DNA of 5,648 nucleotides, from the NCBI GenBank assembly GCA_016203215.1, contig JACQNF010000088.1:1-5648 (forward strand). Reading direction: 5' to 3'. The stretch is from Candidatus Woesearchaeota archaeon (lineage in GTDB: Archaea; Nanobdellota; Nanobdellia; Woesearchaeales; GW2011-AR9). Position numbers and translations under genes: made by a program. How positions within the stretch are numbered: position 1 is the first letter of the stretch; each line of letters starts with the position of its first letter. A model generated the notes under the pieces. The model did not search any database and had not been told where the DNA came from. It was given only the letters and a program-made list of their open reading frames with translations. Shown here piece after piece: positions 1-4,379 of the stretch.

Positions 1-31
1 GGGCTGTACTTTCAATCCCCAGGATATTCAT
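1..31 (-). CDS. kae1: Kae1/TsaD N-terminus (t6A tRNA modification), cut by window edge
   Basis: Only the first ten codons lie in the window; read on the minus strand they give MNILGIESTA. This matches the N-terminal strand of the Kae1/TsaD/Gcp family of the ASKHA ATPase fold. Archaeal members typically start with an LGIE(S/G)TAHT-like motif, and bacterial members have LGIETSCDE. Kae1 transfers the threonylcarbamoyl group to A37 of ANN-decoding tRNAs, as part of the KEOPS complex in archaea. A TATA box centred about 28 bp upstream of the ATG supports this start and suggests a leaderless mRNA. The gene is divergent from the GINS gene. In many archaea Kae1 is fused to the Bud32 kinase, which cannot be judged here. 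The call rests on ten residues plus promoter position, so it is strong for its length but incomplete. Confidence 0.75.
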   Translation of the reverse strand, partial: MNILGIESTA

Positions 32-52
32 GTCGTTATTCCCAACAAGTAG

Positions 53-64
53 TTTATTTAAATA
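53..64 (-). promoter_or_regulatory. TATA box for the Kae1 gene
   Basis: The minus strand reads TATTTAAATAAA here, close to the archaeal TATA consensus. Its core is centred about 28 bp before the ATG at 31-29, so transcription would begin at or within a few bases of the start codon. No Shine-Dalgarno sequence is needed or seen. Confidence 0.6.
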
Positions 65-128
65 CCTTTTGTGTGAGAGTAGTAAAGCTAACGAAGCCAT
101 GAAATCGCTCACGAACGACAACAACAAT

Positions 129-138
129 CTTTAAAAAG
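129..138 (+). promoter_or_regulatory. Probable TATA box of the GINS operon
   Basis: The sequence CTTTAAAAAG is the best TATA-like element upstream of the GINS gene. Initiation 25-27 bp downstream of its centre would fall near position 160 and leave a leader of roughly 35 nt containing the ribosome binding site at 186-190. The rest of the 32-195 intergenic stretch holds the divergent kae1 promoter and no convincing gene. Confidence 0.45.
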
Positions 139-185
139 TTCAACACTTCCATAGGAAATCAAGGTTCAAGATTAATCTGTGAAAA

Positions 186-190
186 AGGTG
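186..190 (+). promoter_or_regulatory. Shine-Dalgarno site for GINS
   Basis: AGGTG, complementary to the archaeal 16S rRNA 3' end, ends five bases before the GTG codon at 196. It decides the start of the GINS gene and shows that this mRNA carries a leader, unlike most genes in the window. Confidence 0.6.
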
Positions 191-195
191 GTTTC

Positions 196-855
196 GTGGA
201 TACAATACGCATTACGTTAGAAACGCTGTACGATATTCTCCGTAACGAGAAAAAGAGGGAGGACCTGCAGAAGTTAGAGGATACTTTCTTTATTGATGTG
301 CTTGGTTATCTCCGTGAAAAGAAAGCGTTACTCGATACGCAAGCGCGGTCAACAGATCTGTTTGCTCTGGGAGAGCGAGAGAAAGTAGAGTACGAATTGC
401 GAAGTATTCGACGGATATTGAAAGAAATCTACGAAAAGAGAGAAAAGAAAATTATTGACATCGCCTTGAATCGAAGCAGAACCGGTTCAGATATCATCGA
501 CACGGGGGCAATGCTTCGTGAAGAAAAGGAATTGTACAACGAGATACTTCAGAATATGGATCTCTTTAGAAAAGGTATTCTCTTACGGCTACTCAATGGC
601 GAATTACCGTCACTGCTTTCAAAAGCACCATTTCAAGTGGAAAGTCAACCGGTAATAGCGCCAGCATCAACAAAGCTAGAATTACCTGAGCAAGATCGGA
701 CTAAAATTCGATTTATTCGTCCAACCCCTAGCTTCGTCTGGAAGGACATGAAAAAGTATGGTCCCTACGATTCTGGTGAGGAGACGGAAATGTATCCCGA
801 AGTTGCCGATCTCTTGGTACGAAAAGGACGTGCAGAAAAGGTTGTCTCGCAATGA
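196..855 (+). CDS. Archaeal GINS complex subunit, Gins51 type
   Basis: GINS bridges the MCM helicase with other replisome factors (CMG-like complex) at the replication fork. The 219-residue protein has the A-then-B domain order that separates Gins51 from Gins23. A mostly helical, charged N-terminal domain covers about 1-145 and starts with an LETLYDILRNEK-like helix typical of archaeal GINS. A Pro/Ala/Gln linker covers about 146-168. A small beta-rich B domain covers about 169-219, with IRFIRPTPSF (171-180), KYGPY (187-191) and DLLVRKGRAE (205-214), close to the family's signature of a hydrophobic strand, a YGP motif and a leucine-rich helix ending in RGKAE. The start is GTG at 196, chosen for its Shine-Dalgarno site. 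The stop overlaps the next gene by 4 bp. Many archaea have primase beside GINS, but here the partner is an unrecognised gene. Some archaea form GINS from Gins51 alone, and no Gins23 is visible in this window. Confidence 0.85.
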   Translation: MDTIRITLETLYDILRNEKKREDLQKLEDTFFIDVLGYLREKKALLDTQARSTDLFALGEREKVEYELRSIRRILKEIYEKREKKIIDIALNRSRTGSDIIDTGAMLREEKELYNEILQNMDLFRKGILLRLLNGELPSLLSKAPFQVESQPVIAPASTKLELPEQDRTKIRFIRPTPSFVWKDMKKYGPYDSGEETEMYPEVADLLVRKGRAEKVVSQ

Positions 856-1301
856 CACAAAGTGGATGGAATCCAGAACTTCCCATACGTTATCTGCCCT
901 CAGAGATTACTCTCCTCTTTCAAAAAGAAGCGGATTTCTTGCGAAAAGATTTACTTGACAGGAGAAACATCATCTCTTACCGGAGGCCTTGCGAAAGTCA
1001 GTTTGATGGCGAATGGCAGCGGGTGGCAGAGAGTTTTAACCCCGAATGGTATCGCTCCCTCTTTCGAAGCACGCCGCATTTGAAACGACAAAGAACATTA
1101 CATTCGCTGGAAAGAATTGCCTCTGCGCGTGATCTTCGGTATCGCGAAACATATGGTTGTGTTCATCCTTTTGCAAGTTATGATACTCTCTACCGCGAAG
1201 AAATTCGGCAACGCTTAACAGAAGGTTTTCTTTGGGAGAGCAAATTCGTCCCGCCAAATGCCATGGCAGAAGAATATTTTAGCAACATCTCCCATCTTTA
1301 A
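852..1301 (+). CDS. Unrecognised 149-residue protein translationally coupled to GINS
   Basis: I do not recognise a family. The ATG overlaps the GINS TGA as ATGA, which usually means translational coupling and a shared operon; only a weak AAAGG (837-841) lies upstream. The protein is soluble-looking, with no signal peptide or membrane segment, and is nearly charge-balanced (about 22 Lys/Arg and 21 Asp/Glu). It is rich in aromatics, including Trp6, Trp55, Trp66 and Trp128. Arginine-rich stretches lie at 36-45 and 78-98, and a Tyr/His/Cys-containing segment at 101-110 (YGCVHPFASY) is followed by a charged helix at 111-122. There are only two cysteines and no zinc-ribbon pattern. The shared operon suggests a role at the replication fork or a nucleic-acid function, but that is inference from position alone. 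Its stop is 10 bp from the convergent deacylase gene. Confidence 0.72.
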   Translation: MTQSGWNPELPIRYLPSEITLLFQKEADFLRKDLLDRRNIISYRRPCESQFDGEWQRVAESFNPEWYRSLFRSTPHLKRQRTLHSLERIASARDLRYRETYGCVHPFASYDTLYREEIRQRLTEGFLWESKFVPPNAMAEEYFSNISHL

Positions 1302-1311
1302 TTGGATAAAG

Positions 1312-1803
1312 TCATGACTCTCGAACAAAATTACCTTCCCTTGCGTTTACGTTTTCAAATACTTTCTTCATCAATGTGGTTTCAATTACGACGGATTGCG
1401 TCCTTACTCCAACATTAAACGCGCTTTCGTGATTCTCATACACTTGTCTATCAACAAGGACAGGAATGAGCTCTCGGTGGCCAAATGGGGGGACGGCACC
1501 AACCTCACAACCGGTTTTCTGCAAAACTTCCTCGGGAGTCGCCATTCTTGTTTTTCCTTTTGACCAGTTGAGTTCTTCTGCCACCTTCTTGATATCAACT
1601 TTTTGGTCTGCAGGAATATCGATGATAACCCATTCTCCACTGCCATTCGTCAGAAGAATCGCTTTAATTCCTTGTCGTAAGGCGAATCCTCTCGTCTTTG
1701 CGGCATCGTCACTGGTGATCACTGCTTTGTGTTCTAAATATCGAGGATGGATGTTCAATCCTCTAAAGAAAGCTTTAATCTTTGTAACTTCTTCATGACC
1801 CAT
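1312..1803 (-). CDS. YbaK/ProX-family aminoacyl-tRNA deacylase
   Basis: This free-standing editing-domain protein should hydrolyse a misacylated tRNA in trans. Known family members clear Cys- or Ala-tRNA(Pro) and related mischarged species; the exact substrate cannot be read from the sequence. The 163 residues span the usual YbaK/ProX single-domain length. The N-terminal part has EHKAVITSDDAAKTRG (24-39), the family's opening helix. Lys47 in GIKAILL aligns with the invariant functional lysine. IDIPADQKVD (61-70) matches the 'LPGD.+VD' region. RMATPEEVLQKTGCEVGAVPPFGH (86-109) carries the TG..xG.v.PFG signature, and FNVGVRTQSVVIE (129-141) is the terminal 'fNaG' strand. The start is ATG at 1803, preceded by a weak GTGA (1811-1814 region). 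It lies 12 bp downstream of the 1816-2118 gene, so the two are probably one transcript. Confidence 0.88.
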   Translation of the reverse strand: MGHEEVTKIKAFFRGLNIHPRYLEHKAVITSDDAAKTRGFALRQGIKAILLTNGSGEWVIIDIPADQKVDIKKVAEELNWSKGKTRMATPEEVLQKTGCEVGAVPPFGHRELIPVLVDRQVYENHESAFNVGVRTQSVVIETTLMKKVFENVNAREGNFVRES

Positions 1804-1815
1804 TTGTCGTCACGA

Positions 1816-2118
1816 TCATTTATTGATATTTATTGTTGATGCGCTACGCTCATCTTTTAAGATCTGCTCGAGAACAAGGTGACGTACTCGATCTTGTTCT
1901 AAGGTCTTCCATGCCCCATATCCGGTTCTCGTAGGGACCAGCTCTTGATAGAGAAGAACATACCCCTCACCAGAGGCTTCTTCTGAAAGAGGAGTTATGA
2001 CATCATAGGGATACAATGGGTTTACGTTGTACTGTTGGCGATAGGCATCTACGTAGTTTCGGATGATCGTCATCTCTTCATCTACACTTTGCTGCTGTTC
2101 CGAGTTTATTTCGTTCAT
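1816..2118 (-). CDS. Unrecognised 100-residue protein, first gene of the deacylase operon
   Basis: I do not recognise the family. The frame is open upstream to a GTG at 2160, but a TATA box lies inside that extension, and the ATG at 2118 is about 28 bp past its centre, so a leaderless start there is preferred. An ATG at 2133 is a second option. The 100-residue product begins with a Gln/Glu/Ser-rich, probably disordered tail (1-15), then a helix with Tyr and Gln (16-30). A Pro/Tyr segment follows (PLYPYDVITP, 34-43), then a strand-like EGYVLLYQELVP (51-62), and a charged helix (70-90) precedes a polar tail. There is no membrane segment, signal peptide or metal motif. The next gene starts 12 bp after the stop, so co-transcription with the tRNA deacylase is likely; any functional link is unproven. 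Confidence 0.65.
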   Translation of the reverse strand: MNEINSEQQQSVDEEMTIIRNYVDAYRQQYNVNPLYPYDVITPLSEEASGEGYVLLYQELVPTRTGYGAWKTLEQDRVRHLVLEQILKDERSASTININK

Positions 2119-2140
2119 CTTTCCTATGCTCATGTACTTG

Positions 2141-2152
2141 TATAAATATTTT
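2141..2152 (-). promoter_or_regulatory. TATA box of the deacylase operon
   Basis: The minus strand reads AAAATATTTATA, a good archaeal TATA element centred about 28 bp upstream of the ATG at 2118. It argues against the longer reading of that gene from 2160 and for a leaderless mRNA. The plus strand (TATAAATATTTT) is also TATA-like and could assist the divergent gene. Confidence 0.55.
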
Positions 2153-2161
2153 ATGAACACA

Positions 2162-2171
2162 AATTTTTTAA
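2162..2171 (+). promoter_or_regulatory. Possible TATA element for the 2194 gene
   Basis: The A/T-only run AATTTTTTAA is centred about 27 bp upstream of the GTG at 2194, the spacing seen for leaderless starts in this window. The element is not a good consensus match. The stronger TATAAATA at 2141-2148 could be used instead, giving a leader of about 20 nt. Confidence 0.35.
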
Positions 2172-2193
2172 TCGATGAAACGGTATAAACTAC

Positions 2194-2586
2194 GTGAAAA
2201 AAGGAGGTCTACAGAAAATAATTGAGTTGTTAGAACAAAGCCCCAATGGGGATTTAGCAATCACAGAAGAAGAATTTCTCCATGCGTTCCGAAAAGGGGT
2301 GAAAGAAGAGCCAGAACAGTTTACAAAGCTGGTGAAGACACAGATTAGTTTGATTGGTCGAATTATTTCCTCTCCCGAACCAGACTTTGTACGCAACACT
2401 GCGGTTAATCTTGTGGCAGTCTATTGTTTTCTCGCAGATCACGGTGGAGACGCACTTAAATCTCCCGAAGAAACGTACGCCGATCCAACGCAATACGGCC
2501 CAGCAATGAATCTGATGGCGAAGTACGTCGGTGTCAAAGGCTGGCCGCTGCTTGACTTTTTAGTGAATATTCAATATCGTCAGTAG
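2194..2586 (+). CDS. Unrecognised 130-residue helical protein
   Basis: No family recognised. The product looks like an all-helical soluble protein. Helix-like segments cover about 4-15, 24-37 (ITEEEFLHAFRKGV), 40-60 (long, amphipathic), 63-82 (VRNTAVNLVAVYCFLADH, hydrophobic but probably a buried helix rather than a membrane span), and 103-128. A GG at 84-85 and a Pro/Tyr loop (91-103) join the last helices. The start is a GTG at 2194, and a perfect AAGGAGGT Shine-Dalgarno-like sequence lies inside the first codons (2201-2208). No ATG, GTG or TTG follows at a suitable distance, so I keep the GTG, but the N-terminus is uncertain. The gene ends in a 7-bp tail-to-tail overlap with the next gene. 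It is probably monocistronic. Confidence 0.68.
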   Translation: MKKGGLQKIIELLEQSPNGDLAITEEEFLHAFRKGVKEEPEQFTKLVKTQISLIGRIISSPEPDFVRNTAVNLVAVYCFLADHGGDALKSPEETYADPTQYGPAMNLMAKYVGVKGWPLLDFLVNIQYRQ

Positions 2587-2918
2587 ATACTCGCGGGATA
2601 TATTTTCATCATTCCGAGCGGAACCACTAAGCCAATTCTTGTTACAAGATGCGCCCATTCTTCCGGGACTTGCGCAGTTCCATTTTCCTTAAGTCCCCCG
2701 AGAATATAATACCCGTTCTCATCTCTCCTTGATTCTTCATAGATTACCTCTACCTTAAAGCGAGAAGAATACGTTTTTTTGTCTGTACCATAGATCAACC
2801 CATTCACGGAATGGAGCCGACAATACAAAATGAAGTTTCTGTCTCTATGCAGTAATTTGACTACCTCTTCAAGATCTACTTCTTTCTTTGCATTGATTTC
2901 AATCATTAATTCACTCAT
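2580..2918 (-). CDS. Unrecognised 112-residue alpha/beta protein
   Basis: No family recognised. The product appears to be a small alpha/beta soluble protein. It has an N-terminal strand (MIEINAK, 5-11), a helix (DLEEVVKLLHRD, 15-26), and a strand (NFILYCRLH, 28-36). A loop and a strand (LIYGTDKK, 41-48) lead to a strand (FKVEVIYEES, 54-63), then YYILGG (70-75). The C-terminal part is hydrophobic (LVTRIGLVVPLGMMKIYP, 91-108). The first 10 residues and the 15-26 helix are the only parts suggesting a small ferredoxin-like or regulatory fold, and this is weak. The ATG at 2918 has GAGGG (2923-2927) four bases upstream and also sits about 28 bp from an ATTAAT element, so either mode of initiation is possible. 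It is divergent from the cytidylate kinase gene. Confidence 0.66.
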   Translation of the reverse strand: MSELMIEINAKKEVDLEEVVKLLHRDRNFILYCRLHSVNGLIYGTDKKTYSSRFKVEVIYEESRRDENGYYILGGLKENGTAQVPEEWAHLVTRIGLVVPLGMMKIYPASIY

Positions 2919-2922
2919 AATA

Positions 2923-2927
2923 CCCTC
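2923..2927 (-). promoter_or_regulatory. Shine-Dalgarno-like site for the 2918 gene
   Basis: Minus-strand GAGGG lies four bases upstream of the ATG at 2918. It would only be in the mRNA if transcription starts upstream of about 2928, for example from the AT-rich element near 2955-2966 rather than the ATTAAT element at 2944-2949. Confidence 0.4.
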
Positions 2928-2940
2928 GCCAAGCTAAAGC

Positions 2941-2950
2941 TTTATTAATC
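2941..2950. promoter_or_regulatory. TATA-like element shared by divergent genes
   Basis: TTTATTAATC contains the palindromic ATTAAT (2944-2949). Its centre is about 26-27 bp from the ATG at 2973 on the plus strand and about 28 bp from the ATG at 2918 on the minus strand. It could direct leaderless transcription in both directions. The plus-strand use, for the kinase gene, is the better supported one. Confidence 0.5.
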
Positions 2951-2972
2951 TTTTTCATTATTTTTCAAATTG

Positions 2973-3578
2973 ATGATTATCACCATTTCGGGAATGCCTG
3001 GCAGCGGCAAGAGCACAGTTGCTAAAATCCTTCAGCAAAAACTGTCTGCGGAACGAATCTACGTCGGCGGGTTACGCCGTAATCTTGCTCGAGAAAAAGG
3101 AATGACTTTGGCTGAGTTAAATGCCTATGCCCAAACGCACCCAGAGACTGATGTTGATATCGACCAAAAAGTCGCCGCGGAAGCCCGAGCGCTAGATCAC
3201 GGCGGGAAAATAATCATCGTTGAAGGCCGGACACAGTTCCATTTTCTTCCTGAATCATTAAAAGTATTCATTAAAGTGGACATCGACGTTGGAGCAGAGC
3301 GTATTTGGAAAGACCTCCAGTCGAGTGCGACAAAACAGGAGCGTAACGAAGGCACCATCCGCTCTTCCGAAGAGATGAAACGGCGGACACGGGAGCGTGA
3401 GGAAGAAGACGCCCGCCGTTACCTGAAGTATTATGGTATTGACCATCGCGAAGAATCACAGTATGATCTTGTTCTAGACAGCACCTCTCAAAGTGCAGAA
3501 CAAATTGCCGAGAAAATTATGGCTGCCGCGGCAGCTTCTCTTCACTCCTCCCGAGCCAATGCAAAGAAAAGCTTATAA
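2973..3578 (+). CDS. cmk: Archaeal cytidylate kinase-like P-loop kinase
   Basis: Predicted to phosphorylate CMP/dCMP with ATP in pyrimidine nucleotide supply. The 201-residue product starts MIITISG and has the Walker A loop GMPGSGKST (7-15). Next come YVGGLRRNLAREKGMTLAELN (30-50) and the acidic HPETDVDIDQ (57-65), the order seen in archaeal Cmk. A strand with VEGR (83-86) is followed by VFIKVDIDVGAERIW (98-112). An arginine-rich lid, TREREEEDARRYLKYYGID (139-157), and YDLVLDST (164-171) complete the archaeal pattern. It is slightly longer than typical because of an insertion around 114-135 and an Ala/Ser/Lys tail (184-201). Usual family residues after the EGR motif are replaced by TQFHFLP, so the nucleotide acceptor could differ; a related adenylate-kinase-like enzyme is the alternative. 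ATG 2973 is preferred over an adjacent TTG at 2970. Confidence 0.82.
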   Translation: MIITISGMPGSGKSTVAKILQQKLSAERIYVGGLRRNLAREKGMTLAELNAYAQTHPETDVDIDQKVAAEARALDHGGKIIIVEGRTQFHFLPESLKVFIKVDIDVGAERIWKDLQSSATKQERNEGTIRSSEEMKRRTREREEEDARRYLKYYGIDHREESQYDLVLDSTSQSAEQIAEKIMAAAAASLHSSRANAKKSL

Positions 3579-3581
3579 ATA
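3572..3581 (+). promoter_or_regulatory. TATA box of the FKBP gene overlapping the cmk stop codon
   Basis: CTTATAAATA is a near-consensus archaeal TATA box whose TTATAAAT core is centred about 26 bp before the ATG at 3602, giving a leaderless mRNA. It includes the TAA stop codon of the kinase gene (3576-3578), so the two genes are adjacent yet separately promoted. Confidence 0.65.
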
Positions 3582-3601
3582 CCTCTGTTCCTGAACTTCC
3601 G

Positions 3602-4291
3602 ATGGTCGAAAAAACCGTAGCCCATGATTTTGTCGAAGTGACGTATACAGGTACGCTTAACAACGGCGTAGTCTTTGATACGACGAGTGAAGAGGTCGCA
3701 CATCAAGCAGGACTCCCTCATCATCACGGCTCAGTGCAGCCAGCAATTGTCTGTATCGGTGAGCAGCAGCTTCTTCCCGGATTAGATAAAGATTTAGAAA
3801 ACAAAGAGATTGGCAAGGAATACACGGTTATTCTACCGCCCGAATCTGCTTTTGGTAAACGAGATATCAAGAATATCAGAATAATCCCCATGAATACGTT
3901 TCGGGAACATGAAGTTCAACCGCGCCCAGGGCTGCAGGTCGATGTCGACGGTGAACGTGGTTTTGTCACCAGCATCGCAGGTGGCCGTGTTGTCGTGAAT
4001 TTTAATCACCCCTTGGCAGGAAAAGAAGTAACATATACATATATCATCCAACGCAAGATTACAGATGTTTCCGAAAAAATAAGTTCATTTGTCTCTCGCT
4101 CGCTTGGTTTTCCGGCAGATCAATTTAAAGTGAACATTAATGGTGAGAAGGGAGTGGTTGAACTGCCTTTGCACTTGCCGGCTCAGTTCACAGACGTCTT
4201 GTCAAAAAAATTAACAGAGATTACGGGTATTCAAAAATTTGAATTTCAATTCAAAAAAGAAGAAAGACAATCCGAGAAGCCGGTTCACTAA
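3602..4291 (+). CDS. Long archaeal FKBP-type (SlyD-like) peptidyl-prolyl isomerase
   Basis: A cytosolic prolyl cis-trans isomerase and chaperone. The FKBP core is split by an insert-in-flap (IF) domain. Core strands include VEVTYTGTL (11-19) and VFDTT (24-28). The IGEQQLLPGLDKDL segment (52-65) and the EYTVILPPESAFGKRD loop (73-88) follow. The IF domain, about 88-135, contains IIPMNTF (94-100) and PRPGLQVDVDGERGFVTSIAGGRV (107-130). The core closes with VNFNHPLAGKEVTYTYII (132-149), a hallmark of the SlyD/archaeal FKBP group. An extra C-terminal domain (about 152-222) is the layout known for the longer archaeal FKBPs such as the 26-kDa Methanocaldococcus type. A PHHHG stretch (39-43) is a possible metal-binding site, but there is no SlyD-like His-rich tail. 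The start is ATG 3602, positioned for leaderless translation. Confidence 0.9.
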   Translation: MVEKTVAHDFVEVTYTGTLNNGVVFDTTSEEVAHQAGLPHHHGSVQPAIVCIGEQQLLPGLDKDLENKEIGKEYTVILPPESAFGKRDIKNIRIIPMNTFREHEVQPRPGLQVDVDGERGFVTSIAGGRVVVNFNHPLAGKEVTYTYIIQRKITDVSEKISSFVSRSLGFPADQFKVNINGEKGVVELPLHLPAQFTDVLSKKLTEITGIQKFEFQFKKEERQSEKPVH

Positions 4292-4315
4292 ATGTCCATC
4301 TTCTGATGTCATTTA
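4289..4315 (+). terminator. Hairpin at the FKBP stop codon, possible 3'-end element
   Basis: TAAATG (4289-4294) pairs with CATTTA (4310-4315), and CATC (4297-4300) pairs with GATG (4305-4308) across a TTCT loop, with a small TC/T internal loop between the two stems. The hairpin begins with the stop codon itself. No U-run follows immediately, so classical intrinsic termination is doubtful; a 3'-end stability or processing element, or chance, are alternatives. Confidence 0.35.
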
Positions 4316-4331
4316 CTCCATCACAAAAATC

Positions 4332-4339
4332 TTTATATA
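4332..4339 (+). promoter_or_regulatory. Consensus TATA box of ftsZ
   Basis: TTTATATA is a perfect archaeal TATA consensus, preceded by an A-rich stretch (4323-4329) of the kind expected for a TFB recognition element. Initiation would fall near 4361, leaving a leader of about 19 nt that carries the GGGGGGAG ribosome site. Confidence 0.75.
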
Positions 4340-4370
4340 GCTCACCCCTTTCTACCGCTCATCAAAAATA

Positions 4371-4378
4371 GGGGGGAG
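4371..4378 (+). promoter_or_regulatory. G-rich Shine-Dalgarno site of ftsZ
   Basis: GGGGGGAG ends one base before the ATG at 4380; the 5' part of the G run gives a more usual spacing. It is the strongest purine-rich site before a start in the window apart from the misplaced AAGGAGGT at 2201-2208. Confidence 0.55.
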
Positions 4379-4379
4379 T

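Noticed and set aside
73..112. GTGAG/CTCAC inverted repeat in the kae1-GINS intergenic region
   Set aside because: Only 5-bp arms with a 30-nt spacer; expected by chance at this length.
99..134. A 12-codon frame (MKSLTNDNNNL) in the kae1-GINS intergenic region
   Set aside because: No ribosome site, no properly spaced TATA box, low-complexity Asn-rich product, and it runs into the GINS TATA box.
1466..1798. Plus-strand open frame of 110 codons antisense to the deacylase
   Set aside because: Overlaps the recognisable YbaK/ProX coding sequence on the other strand; the product has no recognisable pattern.
2119..2160. N-terminal extension of the 1816-2118 gene to a GTG at 2160
   Set aside because: It would place a good TATA box inside the coding region and gives a Tyr/Lys/Ile start with no other support; ATG 2118 fits promoter spacing better.
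3602..4291. Possible nickel-binding SlyD function from PHHHG
   Set aside because: A three-histidine cluster inside the core is suggestive, but the protein lacks the histidine/cysteine-rich C-terminal tail of nickel-handling SlyD.
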